A DNA stretch of 64,000 nucleotides. Source: an uncultured Acidobacteriota bacterium (GTDB lineage Bacteria > Acidobacteriota > JAAYUB01). The DNA lies in the NCBI GenBank assembly GCA_937925645.1, contig CALAMB010000486.1:1-64000 (forward strand), given 5' to 3'. The notes under the pieces are model-generated. The model saw nothing but the letters and a program-made list of their open reading frames with translations, had not been told where the DNA came from and did no database searches. This document shows positions 26,329-34,967 of the stretch, in pieces (positions within the stretch are counted from its first letter, which is position 1; each line of letters opens with the position of its first letter). The translations under genes were made by a program, and so were the position numbers.

Positions 26329-28443
26329 CTAGCGCGCTCCGGCGGCGATCCCTTCGATTTCGTCGGCCAGGGCGTCGGCGTCGTAAAGCACCCGCAGGGC
26401 GTGGATCATCCCGGCGGCGTGCACCGACACGGTCCGGTTCGCCGTCATGTCGAAGACGAAGCGGCCCGGCAGGCTTTCGATGTTGCCGTCGAACACCAGC
26501 CCCACCAGCTCACCGGCCCGGTTGACCACCGGCGAGCCGGAGTTGCCGCCGATGATGTCGCAGGTGGAGACGAAGTTGAGCGGCGTTTCCATCCGGACCT
26601 TGTCCTTGCGCTCGAGGAACCTCGCCGGCAGGTCGTACGGGGGTTTCAGGCCGAAGCCGAGCGCCCGGTCGTACAGGCCGTGGAAGGTGGTGAGCGGCGG
26701 GGCCTGGGTGCCGTTCATCGGGTAGCCGGTGACGGTGCCGTAGCTCAGGCGCAGGCTGCCGGTGGCGTCGGGGTAGGCGTTCTTGCCGTACACGGCGAAG
26801 CGCGCCTGTCCGATCTTTTCGCTTGCGGCCACCTCGACGCTGGTGATGTTCGCCTCCTGCCACTGCCGCCGCTCGCGGAGGATGGGCGCCACCTGGCTGG
26901 CCAGCACGATGAGCGGGTCGTCGCTCGCGGCCACCGCCGCCGCGCCGCCTTCGAACAGCCGCTGCCGGACCTTGGGATCGGCCAGGCCGGTCCCTCCGAT
27001 GAGGCGGCGCGCCACGTCGGCCGGTTCCCCGCCGCCAAGCAATACCTTCACGAACGCGTCATCGGCGCCGAGCTCCTCCCGGGCCTGGCTCAGGAAGTCG
27101 GTCAGCAGCACTTCCTCGAGCCCCGGGTAGACAGGCGCCCGCGACAGGAGGCGGAACCGCAGCGTCTCCAAATCGGCGTCATGGAAGCCCTCCCGTCGCT
27201 CGGCGTCCGGCTTGCCGATCTCGGCCGCGTATTGCACGAGGGTCAGCGCCGTCGACGACAGGCGCGACCGGTACCCGCCCAGCGATTGATACTCGAGGGC
27301 GGCCGCGTGTTCCCGTCGCAGTTGCGTCGTCGCGGCGATCGCCTTCCAGGCGCCACCATACGCCTTCTGCCATTCGGGATTGGCGGCGACCTTGGCGCGG
27401 AATTCCTTCTCCTCGACGGCCTTGCGGTCCAGCAGGCTGCGGTTCAGCATGCCCTCGTACTCGCCCGTGGACGACTTGAGCGAATTCTCGACACCGAAGA
27501 TGCCGCCCAGGGCCTGCCGGGCCTCCTCGGACCCGCGCGCCGCGTAGGCCCGGAGCACGCCCAGCATCCGTTTCAGGGAGGCGATGCGGCGGGGCAGCAG
27601 CATGTCGCGCTGCAGTTCCAACTGCGCCAGCGTGTAGAGCCGGTTCGTCCGCGCCGGGTGGCCCGACACGAACACCAGCTCGCCGTCGGCGGCGCCGGCG
27701 GCGTTCCACTTCAGGTAGTGCTTGACCTCCAGCGGCTCGCCGTTGTCGTACACCCGGAAGATGGTCAGGTCGAGGTCGTGGCGGGGATAGGTGAAGTTGT
27801 CGGCGTCGCCACCGAAGAACGCGGCCTGCTGCTCCGGGCAGAACACCAGGCGCACGTCGGTGTATTTGCGGTAGCGGTACAGCCAGTACTCGCCGCCGTG
27901 ATACAGCGAAATCACCGAACAATCCAGACCGGTTTGCGCGTTACCTTCCTTCTCCAGCCGGGCGATCTCCGCCCGGCGGGCCTTCAGCGCCTCCGGGCCG
28001 GTGGCGCCGGCCGGGACCGCCCCCAGGACGCGAGCGGTGACATCCTCCATGGACACGAGCACGCGGACTTCCTGGTCCGGACACTTCAGCTCCTCGGCGC
28101 GGGTCCTGGCATAGAAGCCGTTTTGAACCAGGTCCCGCTCCCGGGTGGACAGTTTCTGGATCTGCCCCAGGCCCACGTGGTGGTTCGTCAGGATCAGGCC
28201 GTCCGGGCTGACGAACGAGCCGGATCCGCCGGATCCCACCCGGACGCTGGCCAGGCGGACGTGCTCGAGCCACGCCGCGTCGGGCTGGAAGCCGTACTGG
28301 TCCGCCAGCAGCCGCAGGGGCGGATTGTCATACGTCCACATTCCCTCTTCGGCCGAGACCCAGGGGGCCGCGCCCCAGCCGCACACGACCACCGCCACGG
28401 CGGCCAGCCACACCCACCGACATGTTGTTCTGCGATCGTTCAT
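26329..28443 (-). CDS. S46-family dipeptidyl-peptidase, secreted
   Basis: S46 peptidases (DPP7/DPP11) remove dipeptides from protein N-termini in the periplasm of protein-feeding Gram-negatives. The 704-residue protein has a signal peptide (cleavage after about residue 31), a chymotrypsin-like double barrel and a helical insert. Catalytic residues: His in LILTNHHVG (88-89), Asp223 in YPRHDLDL and Ser635 in GGNSGSP. The specificity position after LVF reads DGNIES with Gly, as in DPP7-type enzymes, rather than the Arg of acid-specific DPP11, so hydrophobic P1 residues are likely preferred. Start ATG 28443 with GAGGTGA upstream. It is followed by a strong terminator. Confidence 0.93.
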   Translation of the reverse strand: MNDRRTTCRWVWLAAVAVVVCGWGAAPWVSAEEGMWTYDNPPLRLLADQYGFQPDAAWLEHVRLASVRVGSGGSGSFVSPDGLILTNHHVGLGQIQKLSTRERDLVQNGFYARTRAEELKCPDQEVRVLVSMEDVTARVLGAVPAGATGPEALKARRAEIARLEKEGNAQTGLDCSVISLYHGGEYWLYRYRKYTDVRLVFCPEQQAAFFGGDADNFTYPRHDLDLTIFRVYDNGEPLEVKHYLKWNAAGAADGELVFVSGHPARTNRLYTLAQLELQRDMLLPRRIASLKRMLGVLRAYAARGSEEARQALGGIFGVENSLKSSTGEYEGMLNRSLLDRKAVEEKEFRAKVAANPEWQKAYGGAWKAIAATTQLRREHAAALEYQSLGGYRSRLSSTALTLVQYAAEIGKPDAERREGFHDADLETLRFRLLSRAPVYPGLEEVLLTDFLSQAREELGADDAFVKVLLGGGEPADVARRLIGGTGLADPKVRQRLFEGGAAAVAASDDPLIVLASQVAPILRERRQWQEANITSVEVAASEKIGQARFAVYGKNAYPDATGSLRLSYGTVTGYPMNGTQAPPLTTFHGLYDRALGFGLKPPYDLPARFLERKDKVRMETPLNFVSTCDIIGGNSGSPVVNRAGELVGLVFDGNIESLPGRFVFDMTANRTVSVHAAGMIHALRVLYDADALADEIEGIAAGAR

Positions 28444-28750
28444 GATCACCTCGTGAAATGATGATGGCGCGCGGCCCCGAACCGGCCGTCGCCGGCAGCC
28501 GGTTGCACCCGGCCGCGTGTGACACGGCGGTTCACGATCGCGCGGCGTCGATATCGGCGGACTTTCGGGGAGGATGCACCGCTGTCGTTCCGTCCGTCCC
28601 GCCCGGCCCGCTGGCGCACGCCGGCGGCCCGGCCGTCGGCGTGGAAATAGAATATACGGGCGCGAACCGCGAATGTTTAAGCCTTCCACCGTCGGCCGCC
28701 CGGCTCCCGGCGCCGGTGAAAACCGCCGCGATTCGTGATACAGTCGCGCC
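28444..28750. other. Intergenic region between divergent genes
   Basis: About 307 GC-rich bases between the S46 peptidase gene (minus) and the NFACT-R gene (plus). It should hold both promoters, but I see only a TACAGT (28738-28743) shortly before the plus-strand ATG and no convincing -35 element. No gene or strong hairpin was found. Confidence 0.45.
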
Positions 28751-29122
28751 ATGAAGGTCAAGCGGTTCACCAGCAGCGCCGGCCTGGAGATCCTGGCGGG
28801 TCAGGACGACGCCAGCAACGAACAGGTCACTTTCCGGCTCGGTCGGCCGGGCGACTACTGGTTCCACGTGCACGGCTTCTCCGGCTCCCACGTGGTCCTG
28901 CGCGCCCCGGCCGACGGCGACGCCGATCGCGACAGCATCCGCGAGGCGGCCGCCGTCGCCGCCTGGTATTCGCGCATGCGCGCGGGCGGAACCGTCGCCG
29001 TATCCATGTGCCGCGTCCGCGACGTGCGCAAGCCCGGCGGCGTCAAGGCGGGCACCGTGAGCATCCGCAACGACCGCAAGATCACAGTCCGGCCGGCGCT
29101 CCCCGACGAATCGGACGGTTGA
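28751..29122 (+). CDS. Stand-alone NFACT-R (DUF814) RNA-binding domain protein
   Basis: This 123-residue protein consists of the NFACT-R domain only. Signatures: ILAGQDDASNEQVTFRLGRP, DYWFHVHGFSGSHVVLRAP, and MCRVRDVRKPGGVKAGTV. In RqcH/Rqc2/FbpA the domain lies at the C-terminus and helps recognise stalled 60S/50S-tRNA complexes. Free-standing copies occur in bacteria and are thought to act on tRNA or in thiouridine-linked modification, but this is unsettled. It is followed 21 bases later by the large nucleotidyltransferase-like gene, so the two may share a transcript. Confidence 0.85.
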   Translation: MKVKRFTSSAGLEILAGQDDASNEQVTFRLGRPGDYWFHVHGFSGSHVVLRAPADGDADRDSIREAAAVAAWYSRMRAGGTVAVSMCRVRDVRKPGGVKAGTVSIRNDRKITVRPALPDESDG

Positions 29123-29143
29123 GTCGCGGCTCCCGGAGGCACC

Positions 29144-32137
29144 ATGTTCGAGGCCTACGAAGAACTCGCCGGCGAATTGGCCCAGTTGTCGAACTACTAT
29201 CAGAAGTACGCCCGGATCATCCGGGACCACGGGCCCGTCCTGCGCCAGCGCCTGAACGAGACCGGCAGCCCGGGTCGCGTTCACCTCTGGCGCAAGGCCC
29301 ACAACTACCGTCGCGAAATGTCGGCCGTGATCCACGCGGCGCGGGACGAACAGGAGCAGCGAACGTTCCTGGGCACGTACTTCGCGTTCCAGGTGCTCCA
29401 TCTCCACGCCCTGAGCATTCACACCGTCCGCCGTGACACCGCGGCCGTTCACGACCGCCTGCCGGTGTACCACCAGATCCTGACTCGGCTGCGGTTCCAG
29501 TTGCGCGACCTGACCACCGCCTACCTCGGCGCACTGGTGGAAACCTGCGCCCGCGGCGAACCGCTGGACGGCGTGGCGTTCTGCAACGTCGGGATGATCC
29601 TGGATCAGGACGACCTGGACATCGCCATCTTCGCCCGCCCCGACGTGGACGCCGCCCGGTGGAATCCCGTGGTCAGCGCCGTGGGCGCGGAGTTCTTCCG
29701 TTACGCCACCAAGATGCATTTCTACCTGGCCGAGAAAACGGTGGGCCGGACCTTCCTGACCACGATCGAGGACATCCGCAACTACCTGCGCCGCGGCGCC
29801 CATAACTTCGTGCTGATCTCCGAGCTGCTCCTGACGGAGCGGCTCGTGGGCGACGAGCGCCTCATCCGCGACGTGGAGCGGGAGATCATCGACCTGTTCT
29901 ACCACGCGCAGGGCCGGCCCCGCCTGCACGAGGGCTACCTGCGGGGCATGATCGGTGAGGTGCACGAGCAACTCCGCTTCGATCTGAGTTCCCCCTGGGT
30001 CAGCCCCAAGACAAACGGCCTCCGGCTCATCCACAATCTCACCAACATGCTGAAGACCATTCACGACATCCGCGCCCACGGCTCGCGCGAGACGCTGGAG
30101 CTGCTGAAGGTCCGCGATCCGGAAAACGCCGGGCTCTACGCCGGCCTCCAGGACGGATTCAGTTTCATCGAGATGTTCTTCTACGTGTACCAGCTCATGG
30201 TCTCGGTGGAGGATGCGTTTGACAGCAACGACGCCGCGGCCGTCCGGCACCTGGACCGCGTCGCCGAGGCAATGGGATTCGCCCCGCAGGGACCAGTCCG
30301 GCCCGCGCTCCGGCTGCTGACCCACTACTACGAGGAGCTGGACCGGTTGCGCACTCTGGCGCCGCAGGCGTTGGCGATGGTGAACCGGCATCTCCAGCAG
30401 ATCACCGTGTTCAACCGGATCGTGGCGGGCGGGCGCCCCGCCGACTACCCCGTCGCCTGGACCGACAATGTCTTTCTGAACATCCTGCAGTTGTTCCAGG
30501 TCTACCTGGGCATGATCTACTGGGATGACATCTTCCAGTTGCTCGCCCGCGACTCGGGCGCCGCGATCCAGATCATCATGGACAGTTTGGAACAGTTGCC
30601 CGAAGACCAGCGGTTGCCCGCTTTCGAACGGTTGATGCGCCTGCTCGCGTACGACATGGACTCGATCGTGCAGACCGTCGTGCTCTTTCAGAGCTTTCCC
30701 GACCGTCCGGCGTTCGCGCAGTATGCGGCGTTCACCCGGGAGTGGCTGCTGGAGCACTTCGAAGTCCGGCCGGCCCGACTCGCCGCGCTCATCGAACTCC
30801 TGCCCCATCAGCCGGCGATCCTGACCGAGTTCCTGATGGGTTTCGACCGGAGCCTGTTGCGCCGGCTCCGCCAGCTCGCCGAGCACCCCGCCATCCGCAC
30901 CGCCGCCGCCGCCCGGACCCGGAAGCGGTTCAGCCTGCTGTGCGACCTGCTGGCGTTTTCCTCCAATAACTACCGCCGGTTCTTCGCCCGGGTGTCCCGG
31001 CAGTGTCCGGAGATCGTTACCCATCTCGACGACTCCGCTTACCTGCGGGGCACCGCCGACACCCTGTGGGCCGGGCTGGCCGACGCGGCCGATCCGGACG
31101 CGCTGAAACAGCGGCTCGCCGTGTACTACGAATTCAACTTCTGCCGCTGCGGCCTCATGGCCATCCGCCAGCCCGGCGATTTGAAACTGCTCTACGGCGC
31201 CTACCACGAATTCTTCCGCCGGTATTTCCGCTGGCTCTACCGGGCCTGCCAGTGGCAGGTGGAAGCGCTCGGCCGGACCGGGCTGCACTACCTCGAGCGT
31301 GACGAGGACGACCAGCCCATCGCCATTTTCAGCGTGGGCAGCTACGCCCGCGAAGAAGCCTTCGAGCAGGACCTGGACCTGTTCGCGCTGACCCGGGAGC
31401 AGCGCCCCGAGTTCAGCCGGTACGCCACGGAGTTGATCAACGACCTGAACCGGGAGCTGACCCGCCGCGGCGTCATCCCCCATCACCGGATGACGGAATT
31501 TTTCGGCGCGTTTCTGTTTTCGCTGGATCAACTGGAGGAATTTCTCGCCACCCCGCGGGAGTTCGATTTCATCGAGCTGTCGCAGTTGATGGGCTGCCGC
31601 CTGCTGATCGGCAGTCCGTCCTTTGAAACCGAGATCGGCGCGTTGCTGGACCGTTACCTGTTCCGGCAACCGGACCGGTTCATCCGCGACATGCTGCGCG
31701 AGATCGCGGAGCGGCAGGAGTACCAGCGCGGCCGTTGCAGCGACACGGTGAGCGTCCGCGAAGATCCCGGCGCCCTGCGCGACATCCAGACCGTGGTCAC
31801 CGCCGCGCTCGCCCGCATCGGCCGGCGGGAGCCGAACCTCTGGGCGGCGTGCGAAAAACTGGCGGACGCCCTGCCGGCGCAGGCGGCCGACCTGCGGACA
31901 CTGGCGCGCGCCTACCGGTTCATGCGCTATTTCCGCGACACCTACTCCCTCTCGCAAACCGAGGATGACCACATTCTGCGGGACCGCCTGCTGAGCACCG
32001 CCCACCGCATGGGGTTCGAGGCGGGGGAGATCGCCGGCGAAACCGGTACCGCGCCGCGGCTGCTGCGCACCTACCGGTATCACCGGCTGCGTTCGCAACG
32101 GGCCATCGCCCGCATCGCCGCGGCCATCGCACCGTGA
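29144..32137 (+). CDS. Large protein with two nucleotidyltransferase-like motifs (GlnD-like)
   Basis: A 997-residue cytosolic, mostly helical protein. A C-terminal module carries the polymerase-beta-type nucleotidyltransferase signature: G732-S733 in FSVGSYAREEAFEQDLDLFA, with Asp743 and Asp745 spaced as in GlnD/DUF294 uridylyltransferases. An N-terminal module has a similar but weaker motif, FCNVGMILDQDDLDIAIF, with G150 and Asp157/Asp159. The remaining parts are long alpha-helical stretches. This looks like an internally duplicated or fused architecture. GlnD proper has NT, HD and two ACT domains; no HD or ACT was seen here. GGAGG lies before the ATG. A target (perhaps a PII-like protein or small molecule) cannot be named. 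Confidence 0.8.
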   Translation: MFEAYEELAGELAQLSNYYQKYARIIRDHGPVLRQRLNETGSPGRVHLWRKAHNYRREMSAVIHAARDEQEQRTFLGTYFAFQVLHLHALSIHTVRRDTAAVHDRLPVYHQILTRLRFQLRDLTTAYLGALVETCARGEPLDGVAFCNVGMILDQDDLDIAIFARPDVDAARWNPVVSAVGAEFFRYATKMHFYLAEKTVGRTFLTTIEDIRNYLRRGAHNFVLISELLLTERLVGDERLIRDVEREIIDLFYHAQGRPRLHEGYLRGMIGEVHEQLRFDLSSPWVSPKTNGLRLIHNLTNMLKTIHDIRAHGSRETLELLKVRDPENAGLYAGLQDGFSFIEMFFYVYQLMVSVEDAFDSNDAAAVRHLDRVAEAMGFAPQGPVRPALRLLTHYYEELDRLRTLAPQALAMVNRHLQQITVFNRIVAGGRPADYPVAWTDNVFLNILQLFQVYLGMIYWDDIFQLLARDSGAAIQIIMDSLEQLPEDQRLPAFERLMRLLAYDMDSIVQTVVLFQSFPDRPAFAQYAAFTREWLLEHFEVRPARLAALIELLPHQPAILTEFLMGFDRSLLRRLRQLAEHPAIRTAAAARTRKRFSLLCDLLAFSSNNYRRFFARVSRQCPEIVTHLDDSAYLRGTADTLWAGLADAADPDALKQRLAVYYEFNFCRCGLMAIRQPGDLKLLYGAYHEFFRRYFRWLYRACQWQVEALGRTGLHYLERDEDDQPIAIFSVGSYAREEAFEQDLDLFALTREQRPEFSRYATELINDLNRELTRRGVIPHHRMTEFFGAFLFSLDQLEEFLATPREFDFIELSQLMGCRLLIGSPSFETEIGALLDRYLFRQPDRFIRDMLREIAERQEYQRGRCSDTVSVREDPGALRDIQTVVTAALARIGRREPNLWAACEKLADALPAQAADLRTLARAYRFMRYFRDTYSLSQTEDDHILRDRLLSTAHRMGFEAGEIAGETGTAPRLLRTYRYHRLRSQRAIARIAAAIAP

Positions 32138-32172
32138 CGCGCGCGGCTCGCGCCGGCCGGACCGATTTATGG

Positions 32173-32201
32173 TTGACACTCTTCCGTCTTCTATCTAAAG
32201 T
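32173..32201 (+). promoter_or_regulatory. Sigma-70 promoter of the ATP-grasp cassette
   Basis: TTGACA (32173-32178), 17 bases, TAAAGT (32196-32201). The first start codon of the cassette is about 150 bases downstream, leaving a leader of roughly 140 bases. Confidence 0.72.
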
Positions 32202-32348
32202 AGGCATACGTTCGCGTATCGAACGTTCCCATGCAGACAACACGAGCGCGCGCACAGAACGATCACGGCCATCCGGCGTCAGCCGGTCCGGCGCCGCCAG
32301 CCGGGACGCAACGCGATGCCCGTCCGATCCAACCGCAAGGATGACGGC

Positions 32349-33326
32349 ATGCACATCGGGATCGCTTACGATCTGAAGGACGATTATCTGGCGGAAGGTT
32401 TCTCCGAGGAAGCCGCCGCCGAGTTCGACCCGCTCGACACCATCGAGGCGATCGAAGCGGCGCTGATCGCGCTGGGTTACACGACCGACCGGATCGGCAA
32501 TGTCCGCCGGCTGATCACCCGACTGACCGCCGGCGACCGCTGGGACATGGTCTTCAACATCGCCGAGGGCCTGCACGGCCTCGGACGGGAATCGCTCGTG
32601 CCGGCGCTGCTCGACGCGTACGGCATTCCGTACACCTTCTCCGATCCGGTGGTGCTGGGCCTGTCGCTGCACAAGGGGTTGGCCAAGCGCGCCGTCCGCG
32701 ACCTGGGCGTGCCGACGCCGGACTTCGCCGTGGTGGCGGATCGGCTCGACGCCGGCGACGTGACGCTGCCCGGTCCCCTGTTCGTCAAGCCCGTCGCCGA
32801 AGGCACCAGCAAGGGCATCAACGCCAGCTCCAAGGTGACCGATCCGAGTTCCCTGCCGGACCAGTGCGACAAACTGATCCGCGCCTTCCGCCAGCCGGTG
32901 CTGGTGGAAACTTACCTGCCGGGACGCGAGTTCACGGTGGGCGTACTGGGCACCGGGCGCGCCGCGCGCGCCGTCGGCGTGCTTGAGGTGGCAGTGCGCG
33001 GCCAGGCGGACACCGACGCCTACTCCTTCGCCACCAAAAAGAATTACCGGGACCTCGTCGACTACAGCCGGCTCGACGGCGAGCTGGCGCGCGCGTGCAC
33101 GGAGCTGGCGCTGCGCGTCTGGCGGGGCCTGGGTTGCCGTGACGCCGGCCGTGTGGACCTCCGCTTGGACGCGGCCGGCACACCGAATTTTCTGGAGGTG
33201 AATCCGCTGGCGGGACTCCATCCCATCGACTCCGATCTGCCGATCATCTGCCGGTTGTCCGGGATCGCTTACGGGCAACTGATCGACCAGATCATGCGGT
33301 CCGCCCGCGAGAGAATGAACGAATGA
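32349..33326 (+). CDS. ATP-grasp ligase, D-Ala-D-Ala ligase-like (first of pair)
   Basis: ATP-grasp ligases join a carboxylate to an amine with ATP. This 325-residue protein has the D-Ala-D-Ala ligase C-terminal fold: LFVKPVAEGTSKGINASSKV, LVETYLPGREFTVGVLG, and the Mg-binding VDLRLDAAGTPNFLEVNPLAG. The N-terminal domain has FNIAEGLHG and LVPALLDAYGIPYTFSDP, typical of this group. It lacks the usual Ddl neighbours (murC, ftsQ), so it is probably not the cell-wall ligase. The ATG at 32349 has AAGGA upstream. The stop overlaps the next start (ATGA). See the cassette finding. Confidence 0.85.
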   Translation: MHIGIAYDLKDDYLAEGFSEEAAAEFDPLDTIEAIEAALIALGYTTDRIGNVRRLITRLTAGDRWDMVFNIAEGLHGLGRESLVPALLDAYGIPYTFSDPVVLGLSLHKGLAKRAVRDLGVPTPDFAVVADRLDAGDVTLPGPLFVKPVAEGTSKGINASSKVTDPSSLPDQCDKLIRAFRQPVLVETYLPGREFTVGVLGTGRAARAVGVLEVAVRGQADTDAYSFATKKNYRDLVDYSRLDGELARACTELALRVWRGLGCRDAGRVDLRLDAAGTPNFLEVNPLAGLHPIDSDLPIICRLSGIAYGQLIDQIMRSARERMNE

Positions 33327-34345
33327 ACAAAAACAAACGCATGGTCATCCTGCACAATCCGGTCCCCCCGGACGCCCCCGAAGACGACAAGAATCTGATC
33401 GACCAGGTGAACGCCGTTCAGCAGGCGCTGAAAAAACTGCGCTACGAACCGTCGGTGGTCACCTTCGATCTGAACATCCCCCGCACCATCGAGCGGATCC
33501 GGGAGGCGGACCCCTGCTGCGTGTTCAACCTGGTGGAGTCGGTCAACGATGACAGCCGGCTGCTGCATTGGGGATCGTCCGTGCTCGACCATCTGGGCAT
33601 CCCCTACACCGGCTGCCCCACCGAGGCGCTGTTCATCAGCACCAACAAAATCCTGGCCAAGCAGGTGCTGCACCACAACGGTTTTCAGACCGCCCCGTGG
33701 GTGACGACGGACGTGTGCGCCGCCCCGCCGGGCAAGCACACTTTCATCGTGAAGTCATGCTGGGATCACGCGTCGAGCTGGTTCACCGACGACGCCATCA
33801 TGCGAGTGAAGACATCGGAAATCGTCAAAATCCTCAAAGAACGCCGGGCTCGAACCGGGCGGGACTACTTCGCCGAGTGCTACATCGACGGTCGGGAATT
33901 CAACGTCGCCGTGCTGGCCGGTCAGGTGCTGCCGGTCCCGGAGATCCGCTTCATCGATTACCCGAAAGGCAAGTACAAGGTGGTCGACTATCAGGCCAAA
34001 TGGGACGAGGAGAGTTTCGAGTATCTGCACACGGAGCGGAGCTTCGATTTCGAGCCCGAGGAGGAACCCTTGCTCCGGCAACTCAGCGAGATCGCCGACC
34101 GCTGCTGGCGAGCGTTCGGGCTCGGCGGTTACGCCCGGGTGGATTTCCGAGTGGATCCCGACGGCCAGCCCTGGGTCTTGGAAGTCAACGCAAATCCATG
34201 CATCGCCCCGTACAGCGGTTTTGCCGCCGCCGCCGCCCGGGTCGGTTTGAACTACAACCAGATGATCCGGCGCATCGTCCGGGACGCGCTGGACCGACAT
34301 CCCGTGGAGGCCCGCCATGCCCCCCAAAGCTGTCCGGTTTCGTGA
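33323..34345 (+). CDS. ATP-grasp ligase, D-Ala-D-Ala ligase-like (second of pair)
   Basis: A second ATP-grasp of 340 residues, distinct from the first. It shows CVFNLVESVNDD, HLGIPYTGCPTEALFISTNK, TFIVKSCWDHASSWF, FAECYIDGREFNVAVLAG and the metal site VDFRVDPDGQPWVLEVNANP. Both start and stop overlap neighbours (four bases with the first ligase, 29 with the GNAT gene), so the three are made together. The substrate is unknown. Two sequential ligations to give a short peptide-like compound is the simplest model. Confidence 0.83.
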   Translation: MNKNKRMVILHNPVPPDAPEDDKNLIDQVNAVQQALKKLRYEPSVVTFDLNIPRTIERIREADPCCVFNLVESVNDDSRLLHWGSSVLDHLGIPYTGCPTEALFISTNKILAKQVLHHNGFQTAPWVTTDVCAAPPGKHTFIVKSCWDHASSWFTDDAIMRVKTSEIVKILKERRARTGRDYFAECYIDGREFNVAVLAGQVLPVPEIRFIDYPKGKYKVVDYQAKWDEESFEYLHTERSFDFEPEEEPLLRQLSEIADRCWRAFGLGGYARVDFRVDPDGQPWVLEVNANPCIAPYSGFAAAAARVGLNYNQMIRRIVRDALDRHPVEARHAPQSCPVS

Positions 34346-34811
34346 CCAGCCCGCTCCCGACGATCCCCGCCACGTTCGGGAGATCCTGAACTCGGCCGGT
34401 TTTTTCTACTCCTTCGAGGTGGACGTGGCGGTGGAACTGGCGGACACGTGGCTGGAGCACGGTCCCGAGAGCGGCTACCATTTCCTCTTCGCCGAAGCGG
34501 ACAACCGGGTGATCGGCTACACGTGCTTCGGCTCCATCCCGTGCACCGTCGGCAGTTTCGATCTGTACTGGATCGGCGTCCATGACGATTTCCGCGGGCA
34601 GGGCGTCGGCAAGCTCCTGCTGCGCGAGTCCGAGCGGCGGATCGCGGCCATGTCCGGCCGGGCCGTTTACATCGAGACGGCGTCCCGGCCGCAATATCTC
34701 CCCACCCGCGAATTCTACCTGCGCACCGGCTACATCATCGAGGCGGTTCTGAAAGATTATTACGCCCCGGGCGACGACAAGGTCATCTTCGTCAAGCGTC
34801 TCGGCGGCTGA
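34317..34811 (+). CDS. GNAT-family N-acetyltransferase
   Basis: This 164-residue acetyltransferase has the acetyl-CoA binding motif A in IGVHDDFRGQGVGKLLLRES (R/Q-x-x-G-x-G/A type) and a typical C-terminal TREFYLRTGYIIEAVLKDYY. It probably acetylates a small amine or peptide. It overlaps the second ATP-grasp gene by 29 bases, suggesting it modifies the product or substrate of the two ligases. Confidence 0.88.
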   Translation: MPPKAVRFRDQPAPDDPRHVREILNSAGFFYSFEVDVAVELADTWLEHGPESGYHFLFAEADNRVIGYTCFGSIPCTVGSFDLYWIGVHDDFRGQGVGKLLLRESERRIAAMSGRAVYIETASRPQYLPTREFYLRTGYIIEAVLKDYYAPGDDKVIFVKRLGG

Positions 34812-34967
34812 TTCCCGTCGTCACAGTCCTCCGCCACATTTCATTGTATCGATCCGCTCGCGGGCGCTCCGTCCCGCCAACGGCGTCCGGCTGATTTCCC
34901 CGCTTTGTGTTCGGCGGGCCAATGTGATGAAATAGGCCATCATCCCGTCCCGTTCGGCGGAGGTTGC

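Noticed and set aside
26401-28461. A 686-codon frame opposite the S46 peptidase gene
   Set aside because: Antisense shadow produced by high GC; no recognisable domain.
28532-32179. A 1215-codon open frame antisense to the nucleotidyltransferase-like gene
   Set aside because: It mirrors the high-GC third-codon pattern of the real gene, has no domain or SD, and lies opposite a protein with clear motifs.
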